Of a stretch of 64,000 nucleotides of DNA, positions 12,754 to 26,800 are shown piece after piece. Source of the stretch: Centropus unirufus (taxonomy: Eukaryota > Chordata > Aves > Cuculiformes > Centropidae); NCBI GenBank assembly GCA_013397695.1, contig VYZI01000135.1, positions 1,712,403-1,776,402 of the forward strand. The letters are read 5' to 3'. The first letter of the stretch is position 1, and every line of letters begins with the position of its first letter. The notes beneath the pieces are model-generated. The model was given only the letters and a program-made list of their open reading frames with translations. It was not told where the DNA came from and searched no databases. The position numbers and the translations under genes were made by a program.

Positions 12754-15700
12754 TTCAGTTCATAGCCAATTAAAAATATACGGCAACGTTAGTCTAACAG
12801 CTCCAGCACGGAGCTCTGACGTTGCAGTATGCAGATCTTGACCCAAGAAGATGGGAGACCACCAGCCTGTCAATGCTGGGTGGGTTCACTTCAGCACCTA
12901 CAGGTCTGCAGTTTGCATCGCACAGATTCCTTGCTCCCATCATTCCTCAAGTAGTCATTGCTTGTTATCAGCATGGATTCAGAAGATGTTTGCAAGTTTT
13001 ACACCCATCCTTTCTTTCTCTAGAAGCAGCTGACCTAAAAGTGGCCTTTTCTGCTTTTCAATTGGATACACAGGTCAGGCCTGCCTCAGTTTCGGGTCTT
13101 TTAATTTCCTTTTCTCTGGCTTTGAATAAATACTCTGGTGTTCTGGCTCTAGCCTCTATTTCACAGTTCTTGAGTGGTGAGAGAAAGAAGCTACAGTCAC
13201 CTCCTCCTAAGAAAAAATAGTATTTTTCATTATCGACCACAATTCAATGAAATTAATACTTATAAATATAGGTGTCTACACCCATCAGGCCAGAAGGAAA
13301 ATACAGTATACCCCAACAATTCCCTAAGTGCTCAGGACTAGGAACCTGCACTTCGGTGTCCCTTACTTAATGCACAGGTGCTGTTTCTGGAAGCAATACT
13401 CATTCTCTGCATTCACTGGCAAGCCCAGGCTGCTAGCCCAAAGGAATGCGTTTTCCTGAGAGGAGAATCCAACCAACAGTGGTTACTGTCACCACTTTCT
13501 CTGGCTACTGACAGCAGAAAGGATTTCTGCATTTACACATCAGGGTAAAATTTAACCTTATTCTTCTGTGGAAAATGTTTTAAGCAGGAGTCAATCAACT
13601 ACCAAAAGAAAGACTGCTGTTCCTACTACCCCATTAGATGCCTGCATTAACAAGCACCACCTGTTAATCACAAACGAGGCAGATTGTTAGGAAAATCTGC
13701 TATGACAAATCTTAGTCCTGGTTCAACAGCTGGATACTACTTAAATAATCTTAGTAGTAATTTAGCTCGGAGACACCTTCAGCCTTAAGAACCAAACCCA
13801 AATGTAAGAGACATTCTCCCAGTAGCCTATTGGAAAATACACAGTATGAGTTAACACATCTTTACAAATTCTGTAAATCCAAATTGAGTTCCTTCAGCTA
13901 AAAATAATATTCTTCCTATCTATATTTTACTAGTGAAGTTTAAGTAGTAAGCATCCTTTTTAAATCCTGATGTTTAAACGCTTATCTTTCTCACTGAAAG
14001 AAGAGCTGAAAAAAAAGCAGTCTTCCTTCTAGGAACTACTATAACATACAGGAGATTCAAATGTTTGGTTTTTTTTAAATCTGAGAAACAAAGTATTTCC
14101 TGGACAACAACTAATCAGTGCCAATATCTAATCCATAATAAATGCAGCAAGAATGATAATGCTTTAGGTAAAGCTATCCTCAGGTGAGGCTCTAATTTTT
14201 CAATTTATTATTCTCTCAAAATACCAAAAAAAACCAGGAATATTTCTCAATATCAGAAACCCAAAAGTGAGAAAGTCCAGCTAAAATTTTAAACCTAGCA
14301 AATCCTAGAAGAAACAGGATGATTCCTCAGTAAAACTTCGGTTGTTGCTGGCTTAATAACCGTGACCACTGAGAAAATGTCTGCCCAAATAAGGGGCCTA
14401 GAGAGATGCAATTCCATCTCAAAAATACTGGCAAGATTGACAGAATAAAAAAAAGGGCAGCTAACCCTCAAGATGCTGTAATACTGCAGTGAAAGATACC
14501 TGGGTAATAGCAGGATGAAAATACCTGCTACAAATTTGTCAGTGCAACACACGCAGCCTGTAAACAGCTGCAGCAGCTGAGACTACAGATTCGGCTGCTT
14601 GAAGCATTTTCCACCCCATTTTTCAAAGCAAAGTAAATCGCTACCTTTGTTTTGTTGGCATTTTACAAGTTTCACATGACAAATGAAAATGCGGTAACAT
14701 CCCATGATATGTTGTATTCAGACATTTATATTGACACAAAAATGAAGGAATTTATTCACAGCGCAGGTGTATTCCCAATATATTAACTGAAATAAAGTTC
14801 TATAATCAAGTATTCAGCACTTACAACACCAATTCTCAGCTAAAATTATCAGGTATCACAGGTTTAGGATAGGTTTACATATGCACAGTTTCTCCCAAAG
14901 AAGGCAAATTATAGAATCTCAATTCAATTATGAATAAGCCTAGAACTTAGTATAATTAAAACCAGCTCAAATACCAGTATAAAAAAGTACCTTTAACTAG
15001 TATTGACAATGCATGGTTAAATCAAACCACATAGGCTCTAAACTAAAATTTACTACTAGTAGTAGCATTGGTTCATAGATTACTTTGGAGTTCCATTGAA
15101 AATATTCATTTTAGTCTTTGCATACTTTACCTTTTCAACTTCTAAGCTTAAAGTTTGAGTAAATTACTCAGAAGCACAATGGCCTGCAATAGCCACAGAA
15201 CCTCATAATTCAGTAGGCACAGACAATAGGCATTTATCGCATAAAGGTATCTACAACTTGGGAAAGTTAGACGGCTGGGAAACCAGCAAACACTAGCAGT
15301 TTCACAAAGTCTAAGCCTAATTTTCTTTTAAAAATCTGTTCAAGTTCTACTAAGAATTTAATCATGCAAATACAATACCTTAAACTAACATGACATTCTT
15401 CAACACAAAAAAACCCCTAACAAAAAATTAAACATCTATTCCATCACATTGGAACTGAATTAAAACGTTTGGTAATAAACCATGTTAAACCAAGCACTTG
15501 GCCTATTGAGAGTTCTGGAAAATAAACTTAAGTTTGCCAACTAGCTGTTGCTTACCTCACTATGGTGAATAACCCATGGATGTGTTCAGGTAAACTACCT
15601 TCAAACCCAGCAAATGAAATCTAGATCTTATGCTATGGAGCAGAAAGGTAAAACTTCAATTCAGAGGTAGGTACAAATTAAGTCCTCGTCTTTCGTAACA

Positions 15701-16788
15701 AGCTTTAAGTTTTAGAGGAATTGCGGTATGTTTCATTTGGGTTTGCTTTATTTCTTAGCTGGCTGTAAGATAAGAGCCTCTTTCAAGGTTCAAAATCTGC
15801 AGGCTAAAATAGATATAGTGTTATGTGATGAAAAAATAAAAAAAGATAAATAACCAGTACTTGGTCAAATGGGAGATGAGAATATCTATCACCCACCTTC
15901 ACCAGTCAAGTGATCCCATTGAGTCTTCCTGAGCGAGGAAGAAAAAAACCCCTTAAATTTTCTCATGTACTTAATTTTTCAGTAGTACGCTAGATATTTA
16001 TTATATTGATACTGTAATAAGAGCACTTATAGCAGTACTTTATTCATGGAAATGAGTATTCTCAGAATGCACACATCACTGGAGGGGAACACTGCGTGTT
16101 AGTCTCTGCACGCACCCAACTCTACACATAGTGTGAAAAAACCTTAATGGATTCTGTCATATCAGGTGTGTTAAAGATAAAATGGGAATGCTTATTTTTT
16201 TAATTGCAATTATCAAATTGGATAATTTATAACTGTTGAGGAATAATTCTTGCTTACAGAAATCCTTCTTACAGTAAAAAAGATTTTACTAAGTGCTCAT
16301 GCACAATATATTACTATGGCAAATAAATAAAAATCCTTGTTTCAAGAAGTCTCCAAATTTGCTTTGGGACCAAGAATCACTTCATACTAAGCAAGCTTTC
16401 TGCTTTATAAGTTATTTTAATTTCTTGGTAAAAATGTTATCACCTTTGAATCTAAAATGTAAAGCCACTCTGGTAGGCATCGATTTTCCCAGAGTAATTG
16501 TGCTCTTTTAGCTGAGCAAGAGATGACAGGCAGGTCAATATAAGTTAGGCTCATTTTCTGTTTATCTGGAAGTAATTCCAGTGGAGTAGAGATCAGTTGT
16601 AACAACAGATCGATTTTTTGGATTTTGAAAAGGTGAAGTACTGTAGTATCGGCATCCTTTACCAAGCAATACAAGCGCGGGTTACTTGTACACAGCAGAA
16701 CTGTGACTGCTATCAACTTTCGCTGTCAGTGAGTGTTCTGTTAGACTACACCTGTAATCCTGTACGTGAAAGTTTCCTAACGCCTCCT

Positions 16789-17836
16789 TTATGGTACCCC
16801 ATCACCTCCTCCATCCCCACCTTCAATCAACTCATGTTTCTTCTTTTGTCTTATTGCCAAGCATCGTGCAATGCCCAATGCACCTCCTTTTAAAAACCGT
16901 ACAAAGTTGTCTCCCACCAGAGGACCTAAAGCAAAGAGATTAGCTTCTTTAGTGCATTCATAAGTGTATGGATCAATCTCTATTGGATTCCCCTTGCATG
17001 TGATGGGCTGATTAGAGTGATGGCCTATGCTATGTCCTTGGTCCTTTAAAAAGAAAAGATTTGGGTGAGAACCTATCAGAACTAAGGCTACAGAAAACTT
17101 CAAAATTTTCTTCAGTCCAGAGGCACTCTGAAGAACACATTTCATTTCAGGCTTGAAGGAAAGTACATTGTGTTCAGGGAAACTAGTGTAGGCAGAATGT
17201 AGATTAGAGTCCATGGTATGTGACTGAGTACACATCATATGATAGACCTTATGGTATTCAGGGTACAGCTTTTTAGGTAACTGTTTGAAAATTAGGCTTG
17301 TATCGGTAACTCTTCTACGAAACACATGGATTACTGGGATGTTGTTGTTGTAGGCACACAGCACTGCATCAGCTGCTGTAAGTCCAGCACCCACAATTAA
17401 CACAGGATCTGCTTTCCCACGTAACTTTCCTTTGCTGATAGCAGCTCCGAAGTCAGACATGGAATGAAGCACAAAAGGGAAGTCTTCTCCTTCAACTTGC
17501 AGTCGTCCAGGAGAATCAAAAGTTCCGGTAGCAAGAGCCACATTCTCAGCAAAGAGGCAAAAGGGCACATGAGAGCCATCTGTTGCTCGCTGATAACCTC
17601 TGACTTCCCAGTTTCTCTTAATCAATGATTTCTGTTCATCTTCCATTTCCAAATGCTGTGTCGAAATATTTTCATTTAGTTGACTTCTGTCTTCATCATC
17701 CTTTCCTCGGCAGAGCCTGGATACTGATGTAATGTAAACGTTATCTCTGAAATTCTTTTGGAGGCCCATGACTTTAACATAGTGTTTATAATAACAAGCT
17801 ATTTCCTCTGGCATTACACGATCACTCTTGATATTT
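16789..17836 (-). CDS. OSGIN2: OSGIN2 exon 6, C-terminal two thirds, with stop
   Basis: A single 1048-nt terminal coding exon, starting after ATTACAG and opening with NIKSDRVMPEE. It encodes MPEEIACYYKHYVKVMGLQK, FCLFAENVALATGTFDSPGR, the second GAGLTAAD nucleotide fold, VFRRRVTD, QLPKKLYPEYHKVYHMM, ALVLIGSHPNLFFLKDQG and ANLFALGPLVGDNFVRFLKG, ending in a Gly/Asp-rich tail and TAA at 16791-16789. It is the only long conserved open frame in the window. Confidence 0.98.
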
Positions 17837-20800
17837 CTGTAATAAAATCAAATGGTTTCAGTTAATATTTAGACCTAATCAGTAATTTGAATATCATATG
17901 AGACACACCACATGACAAATTTAAGAGAATTGAAGCTGCTCAGTGTAACTGACTCGGGATTCAATATCTTTAAATGCGTTTTTATTTCTTCTCTCGATTC
18001 CTGAGACACAAGGCAAGCTAACTTTTTTTAAATAGCTGTAAATCGTTACAGTGTATAGCGCTATGATGATTAATAAAGTAAGCGTAATGGAAGTCTTCAG
18101 TATCACAGCTGGTCTGTATGGAAGTGTTTTACAATGCCAGTTTAGCATTATTGTCAACAACACAACATTGGCTAAAATTTCATTTGGAGAGAATACACTT
18201 AGGATATAAGTACTTAAATATCATTGTAATTTTTAAGTGCTTATTTTGAAATTCTAGCTTCAATAGATTACTTGAGCCAAGTATTCTTCATTATACTTTG
18301 CAGAAATTCTCTCCCTTGGGTACATGTAAGTTCAGTTAAGACTCAAATTAAGTAGTTCCATATGGCGGGAATGAATGAAGCAAGTACAACACGGAACCTT
18401 AGTGCAACTACATCAATGGAATTATCATGTCCAAGTGTCTAGTAAAAAACATTTTTGCCCTGCAATCCTGATATTACATCTATGCTTTTCTCATGTTTAT
18501 TGCATTCTCTAAGCTGCATATGTACTTATTTTGAACACTTTTCTAGAAATAAGCTCTAGGAAGAAGGCAAAAGAAAGGGCAGCGAACAGCAGGATTGCCA
18601 CTGCATTGAGTTTACAGGCGTATTTCCAAGAAATCAGGCTACTTATTCTCATTAATTAACAAGCTAACAGCCTGTGCACTTTTAAATGTTTGGGTTACTA
18701 TGCTGAAAATCCTGATGAGATCTTTATTGAAGAGGATAATGTGACAGTATGACACACTTCTTACAAGGAAACTTAGGAAACTCTTTTATGTGACTACAAG
18801 TTTTCATTAGGATCAATATTTTTAAATACATTTTTTCACTGTAATGTAACAGCTCAGCATTTCTGGTTTTAGTGTTGTTGAAAACTATAATATAAACAAA
18901 TTAGCTTCTGATAATAAGCAGCTTATGGGATTTTCAGTTAATAAGGAGGCAAGATTACTGTGGTTATCTAAGAAAGCTATTAAAGAACAAAGGTACAGTT
19001 TCTTGCCTCTAAGAGTTGTCCTGAAATGAGTAATAGTCTGCCCTTAAAGACACATGCCCAAGTAATTCTACTTCTTTTGCCATACATGGTAGAAAAACAA
19101 GTTCCTTTAATTTTTCTAGAACAAAGTCAAGATAATTAATACTTTAGAGAAAGCTTGTGTAAAGCATTTGAATTTCTAGGTTCATGTGCCAACACAGATC
19201 TTTGTGAAGTAATTTTATGGTGAAGTAAAAGCAATCAGCTTGGGCAAGACAATAACTTTTTTCTAAAATTTTTCCAATAAACTTACTATTAGAAAATTAC
19301 ATAGGGAAATACTGAATTATGCTCTTAAAATTATAATTCATAGAACACAACATTTCAGATGCTGCAGTTTTGTCACTAAGAGCAAATGCTGAAATATCCA
19401 AGTTCCTGAATGACAAGAATGCTAGTGTGCACAGCAACTTAAGTTGCATCCACTTTGAAAAAGCAACCTATTTCCACAGATTTTAAATTCTTCCTGCAAT
19501 CTTCCCTCAACTCTGATCAAAACTGCTTACAGTAACAAAGCCTTTTTGTGAAGTGTTGCCAAAACACACCACTGCTACTATGTATGCTTTCAATACACTC
19601 AAGGCAATTACTCTGGCCAAACATTGTCCATTTTTTTCCATCACAGCATACAAAGCAGAATAATTTCCAGTGCCATCAGGCAATTTAATAAACAAGAAGC
19701 CCTCCTGTGAACAATGAAATTTAAATGTTCTCCAGTTCTTAAAAAATATTACCTGGATTCTTACAACAACTACATTTCCCAAATCCTTTATCTTTACCTG
19801 CGTTTGCTAGCTGCCCACTCCTTAAAGGTGAGGCCAGGCAATTCCATCCAATCTCCAAAACTGATTGTTAGCATAGAGCCTTCCATGGACTATGGAGAAA
19901 AAAAACAAGATGCATGACCAGATACATTTCAAATTGATACATCTACATGGAACAGTGAAGTTCTGCTCATTTAGTGAAATAAAATACCAAAACAACATAA
20001 TACCAGGCTATTACATGAAGCGTTGATGAACTACTTAGTTTTACAGTTAGCTACTATTTTAAGGAGAAACTACATGCCCAAATAAAGCAGAAAGTGAAGA
20101 TAGAACAAGTGAAAGGGAAAGCAAAAGCAAGTTAAGATACAATGCAGGAAGAAAAAAGACTGAAACCATCAGGATATGAACATTGAGATTTAAGGTTCCG
20201 TATAAACTGCACCTGGAAACAATGAAAAAAGAAAAAAAAGCAATGGAGAATACTCTTCATTATGATTTATTACACTGAAACTAATAAAAAACCCACGTAA
20301 GACAGCAGCTACAGTCAGAAATCCTCATATTAAAGACAACTTTCTCCTCCATTTTTCATCTCTTGAACATATTGCAGTAATTGACCAGTTCAAACAGGAA
20401 TTGCCATTACTATCTGAAACCTCCAAACCACAAAATTGTCCTGGAAGAGATATGAAATCTTTACTCACATGCCATGCCCCACCAGGTGGTCCTTTACCAA
20501 GCACTACGTGGGGAATGTAATTATGCTGTTCTAGCTTCCAGTGCAAAACTGGTGGGTAGTCATACCCAAAGTCAGCATCAGGATGAAGCAGAGTATCAAA
20601 AAGCACTGCAACCGGGTTTGAAGAGCGCCCTTCAAGGCCTTCAGACAGGTACTCCAGATCCTAAAGTACGAAAGAAAGTTTATCTGTTCATGCAGCTTTT
20701 GCCGTTTATCATGCTATTAGAAGTTGAATTTCTAAAGAAAAGACAATTAGTTCAATTTGCATTTTAAGTAGAGATAAGTATATAACGTGGAGATTCAATC

Positions 20801-23800
20801 ACAACGCTTCTCAGAAATAACTGCGATGATTCAGATCTTCTGTATCCGGAATAATAAATTTCACTCATTTAGAAATTACATGTTGATAATACAGTAATAC
20901 CAGAGCAGGTCAGTATCTGACATTCATTGTAGGAAAAAAAAATACAGAAGGACAAATATTCAGACATCAGAGCAACTTAATAACATTTTTATTTATAGAT
21001 TGAGAACTGCTTTTAACAAAGAATTGCTAGCAGTTCTAGGAGCCACATTTTGATAGAGCAAAACTGGAATCTATAAATACTGTTATATAGGTCGAGTAGA
21101 AATGGATCCTCTGACAACTCTTAGGTAGTTCCAACGGNNNNNNNNNNNNNNNNNNNNNNNNNNNNNNNNNNNNNNNNNNNNNNNNNNNNNNNNNNNNNNN
21201 NNNNNNNNNCAGAAAACAATTTCTACAACTTTTTAGAATGTTCACATTTCCCTGTAAACCATCGGTGTTCTAAAAACTTCACAAGACGATGGTAAATATT
21301 TGAAGACAGACTAGATATCTGAAGAATTAACTGGCCACATGGCCAATTTTTGTTGACCAAGTCAGGGCAGTTTAGCTTCCTCAACTGGCAAAATCTCAGG
21401 GGGTGGAGAGGGTGAAGTATATGAACACCTGTAGCCTTAAGCTTAAGCAACTTACTCTCCTGCCAATAAAGAAAATAAACCTTGAGACTTGAGGTCAACA
21501 TGATGTACAAACAGCACAGCACTTAAATAACAACATAAAAACCTCCAATACCAGCCACCCCCTACAATTCCTTACTACAAACACACATGCATGTTTGTAT
21601 TTCAAACAGAAACATGGGCAATACAGTTTGTAAGTAATCTGCCAGGAGCTTGCTGAAGTGAGTAGAAAACAGAGACAACATGTCAAACAAATTGTCAGGT
21701 GGGGAGAAAAATAATGGACAAGATTTAACCAATCAAATGAGACAGAAAAACTGAATATACGGGGATAACAAATACAACACAAAAACGACACAAACACTGA
21801 AGGATGTGTATGGTTCAGAAAGAAAAATAAGTTGTGTTTATAGAGGATATACATCCCTAATGTTACTAAGAAATGAAGTCTTAGTGAGAACTCTGCTATT
21901 CAGGAAGATTTTAACTTGAAGTACTGGTACTTGAAGTATGTTAACGCCATGCATTCTTTTACAATAGAGCCCATCATCCTAGTACATGAAAGCTGGAATT
22001 CCTGCATCACCTACTGCCTGACCAAATGGTGCTCTAGACACTTTTGAAAAGTAGTAAGAAAGAGCAGACTGCAGAACTGAAAACCATCACGAACAAAAAG
22101 CCCATAAACCCCAAGAGATTGGATCTAATGGTGATGAGTTCATTTTATTTAAATTAACTTACTAATGCATTAGAAATACATTAGGTAAGTGGGCTGGATC
22201 TTCACAATACAATCAGCATTTTTTTTTAATAAATAGTTTTAAAAATGTATTGCTTTTCATACATAACTTGTTATGAGCCACTGAAGAAGGTATATACTGC
22301 TCTTTATTTTACAGGTGGGGAAAAGCAGAGGCCACATAGTTATAGAGCTTTACTATGATCTAATTCTTTGTGGGGTGAGAATATGAACTCTTTATTTTGT
22401 CCATGGCACTATTTATTTAAGTTGCAAAACAATTTTAAACAGCATCAGTAAAGAAAGCCTACTGTCTCACGATCCAATTTGCAGAAAGAAAAAAGCCAGA
22501 CAGGATGCAACCAAAGCTTACTTGATCAACAATGGAAAGATGCCGAGCCTCTTCTAATTTTGTATGTAGAATGGGGTTCGGGTGTATAGCATCAGGTGAT
22601 AAGTATGGCCTGTATCCAGAGAGCAGGTAGGAAAGACAGATTCCTGAAGGTCCATTTCCTGGTAAAAAAAGCAGTTACTGCTTTAGTAAAAATATCAAAA
22701 TCTAAAGTTTTTAAGTCACTAAATAAGCAGTAACAAAGTCATACTGAAGTAGTTAAATGTGATACTGTCCTGATTCAAGCAGCTCATAAACCTTGCAGTA
22801 AAATAAAGCCCACCATAATGAACCGAGCAAGATGTCTTTCAGCTAGCAAGAAATGTGTGACTGTTAACAACATGAAATAAAATGTATATAGAGATTTCAC
22901 AATTGAGTATGTAAAATTCACTAATCTGGTATGAAATGATGCATTGGATAAGATCTAATCTGCTCGTCAAGCAGTCATATCTGAATATTATTGCCATCTT
23001 ACAACTTTGTGCTCCCACTTACGCTGGATACTGTAAAACAAAGTAGAAAGACAGCTTAGAGTATGTGCTCTTCAGATCTGATCATAAAAAGGAAGAAAAA
23101 GAGATAAGCAGAAAGGTGAAGCCTGTGCAAGTCAGATGAGAAGCTACAGACAGCACAATGGCAATGTAAAAGCTGGGTGAAGACAGATACTGTAGATATA
23201 TCATAAAGTACAAGAAACTCACGTATTCATCATTCATCAATAGTATCAATTCAAACGTCCTCCTTTGTTATAATTCATTTATATGCATAGTTATAACTTT
23301 ATTAGACTAACTTATTTTCAAATTGTTATGAAAGCCAAGAAATGGATGGGGCCAAAACTTTCCCATAAGGTAATTATTTTTATGTGTCTGGCTAGGATTA
23401 AACAAAGTAGGGAACCGTATTTATAACACACTAATACAGTAGCGACACTCATATTGCAAAGGCAGATATTGAAAGCTAGAGAAAGCTGATGTCAGAGAAG
23501 TTGTGCTGCAATACAGAACTTAAACGTGTGACTGCTATTTCTATGGCTCCTCTTCCTCATTAACTAAATGAGGGGCACTGCATTCTCCTAATTAGGCACT
23601 ATTCAGTATTTTATCATTGTTTTCCATCTAGAGATGGAAATGCCATACATTGTATTTATCACACACTATTCAAATTCGGGGCTAAGGATAACATTACTAA
23701 ATCATTCAAGTTTTTGTACAGCACTCACTTTTAGACTGTTAACTCTTACTTCCTACTGTTTCAACTTTTGATCTCAAGAGTCCCCCTGTTGTTTCCTGTT

Positions 23801-26800
23801 CCCCGTTGCCTTTGCACACAGCATTTCCATCACCTGTTTCCAATCCCACTTCTCCAATGCCTGTTGTCTTCTCCTATTTTTGATTCCCAGTGCCTACATC
23901 CCACCATCAGTTTGCTGCGACCCTGTTTGTTCCCAATCTCTTTATACATCTCTTACCTCCTCCACCAAGCTACACTCACCACCGTGGTCCCCAGCAGCAT
24001 TATATCCCCTGCTTTATTACAATGCTGAGTGTGTGGACTGATTACTGACAACAGCTACAAGAAAACCAGGCAGACTATTTACAGATGAGCTCTTCAAAGG
24101 CTGAGACTGCCAAGTTGTAAAAGAATCTTCAATCAGCACATTTTCTCTGAAGGCCTAGAACCTGAACAAGCATGTGAGAGACTGCACAATGGGACCCTTA
24201 AAGGCTGTTACCAAACAACTTGGGTTTTGCGCCAGAACACGCAGGCAAAAATAAAAGCATTGAAGTGCCTGTGTCCTGTAAGGACCACAAAGCGCTGGAA
24301 AAAGACTGTCTAGGAAAGCCATAGATTTCCACCACGGGGATCTCCAAAATACTTAAATCAAACGCCTGTAACGAAAGGTTTAAATATTGGTGATCCTGCT
24401 TATTTCCCAAACAACTTCCATTCTTATTTTTCCATTTACAGAAAAAAAGACTGTAAGGAATCTTTCAGACAGCAAAAATGCTCTTCCTTATTCTCACACT
24501 ATTCTACCCCTCCACAAACAGACCAACATGAGATAGCCAAGTATGCTTCGGTCCAGGAATTAATTTAAAGCTTAAGCCAGATGCAAGCCCTTCTAGTCAC
24601 CCACTGGCCACATTGGAGATGGATGCAACAGAGAACATTGAAGCCACCCATAACAAAATCGTACCAAGTAGTAAGAACACTCTAACCACACCTATGGTCG
24701 ATAGCATGCCCATGACAGTGTGGATTCATTACTACTTATGGAATTGTATCTTCTGCATAGTAAAAGAAGTCGTTTCTTTTTACAAGTGCATTTTTTTTCC
24801 CTACTGAAGTGTAAAGTAAGCTACTCCATAATGGAAAGAGAAAAATGTGCTATATCCAAGGATGCCATGCTACAGATTATTCCTACTGGGTAAGACTAAA
24901 AAGAACCAAATGGATAACAAAAGCTGCCAAAACAAAGGCTGGCAAGGGACAAGGAAATTACTGAGGATGGGATTATGTTAAGGTGAATTACTGCCATTGA
25001 GCTCCCTAGTCCCTCCCCTGGGACCACAGAGAGTGATCTGAACCCAGTTTCTATTCTTTAAGCAGACTGACTCCAAGGGAAAGAAATTCCTGTGTGGATA
25101 TGCTCTCAAGAACACACAAGATGAAGGTTCAGCTACAAGGCCTACGAATAGAATAGATTTTCTCAGAAAATTGTTGGAGGGGGAAGATCTTTCTGAAATG
25201 ATAAATTTATACCCAAGCAGTTTGCTCTTTATTTACATGCAAGGTTCCCAATAACATCTCTACAACTGAGAAATATTACTATTATGCAAACTTTAGATAA
25301 TCAATATATCCCCAAATCCCATGGTCCTGTCCCTTTCAGCAGCAGTTAATTTTTGTTTGAACAGCAGCAGAAGCTTCTGCTGATCAACAGTAAACTACAG
25401 TACAATCATCTTTACATTATGTGCCTAAATTAAGAGCAAATAATCAACTCCAAACATAACAGGCTTGTTATTGTAATGAAAATGTAAAACATTGAGTTAT
25501 ACAATAATGATCAAAAGTTGTACAGAAGATTAGTGTTTAACAGTTAGAACTCTAGAATGAAATGTTTCAATTTAAACTCATTAAAATGGAGTGTGTCCGT
25601 TTCTTCCCAATTTCTTTTTAGAAGATGAGTAGAGCACAGAAGTTACTTTAATATTATCACAGTAACTCAGTACTCTATGCAGAACTGCAGCATTATATGC
25701 AGCACAAGCCTAGAATCAAATCTTAAATTTGGGATCATATCAGGGAAAAGGGGATTAAGTTAAAGAAAGAGCAATACGTGTCATTGCTCCATCATTAACG
25801 TAACTGCTTACACGAGTGTCATATTTTTCTTCCTGATTAATAAAATATGCAATGAGAAGAAGATGGACCTAGGAAGATAAAAGAATGTTTAACTCCAGCT
25901 ATATGGGAATTCCATGGAGAAGATTAAACCAGCAGACAGTGTGGGCATGAGCACATGGGGGGGCAAGCTGACAACTTTTGTATTCAACTACATTATTAAC
26001 TCATTTTGGATCCATTCTAAGGCTCTTCAGATAGCCAATGAATAAGTGATAATAGAATGCCAGTGGAGAACATCAGCTTGTGACGTCTCAAATCTATTTG
26101 TGAAAAAAGCATTTGGCCGATACATTTGTTTTTCAAGGAGAAACAGTCAAGGCAGCTGTGCTTAGTGTCAGCACATACAAAGCATTCTAGACAAAATAAG
26201 AATTGAGCACAGGTATTTGCATAATGCATATTTAGAAAACTAAAGAGTGAAAACTGAATCACTAACCATATGGCAAACCTATACTAAGGCTGACAAAATG
26301 CCAGGAAACTGTTACTCTTCGACTATGATGCAGAACTCAGCAAGTGATTCACGTCTGTCACATCCACGTAAATGTATTACATGTATTACCATTTCAAGCT
26401 ATCATGAAAAGAGCTTTGAGAACACTCACTGTACAAACACCAGCCTTATAAAGTTGTGAAGATTGACTGTGAACATGTTAAATTGAAACTTCATCCTCTG
26501 GTACAATTAAAGCTGTTGGTTTGCTGTAGTCCCAACAGCTTTGGACTAGATTATCGAAAACCTCCTTTACTCCAGATCTTTTCTTTATCCCCTCATCAAG
26601 TCATGGTGGGAAGGAGCTGTTGACCAGCTGTTGCTGAAAAACCTTGCCCCAGTACAAATCATCTTGGCATTCCAATTAAGCTGAGTACCTAAGGAGCCTG
26701 CTCCTTCTGCAGTCTTGCCATTCAGCAAGATTTTACAGATACAAGCCTTTAGCTATTTAATCAAAATTACATATTTTTTTTTTCGTTTTAAACTAGCTGA

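Larger units (their letters stand above)
7566..16788. other. Convergent NBN-OSGIN2 interval with both 3' UTRs
   Basis: 9.2 kb between the two stop codons. The left end should hold the NBN 3' UTR and the right end the OSGIN2 3' UTR (minus strand; TTTATT at about 16039 is a possible minus-strand AATAAA). Between about 9.8 and 10.5 kb the base composition is slightly richer in GC, but no protein or repeat was recognised. The open frames at 9991-10353 (-) and 12822-13220 (+) show no known domain. No CR1 was found here. Confidence 0.7.

Noticed and set aside
12822..13220. 132-codon plus-strand frame
   Set aside because: No known domain, no promoter or splice context, and it ends in a purine run. 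Probably fortuitous.
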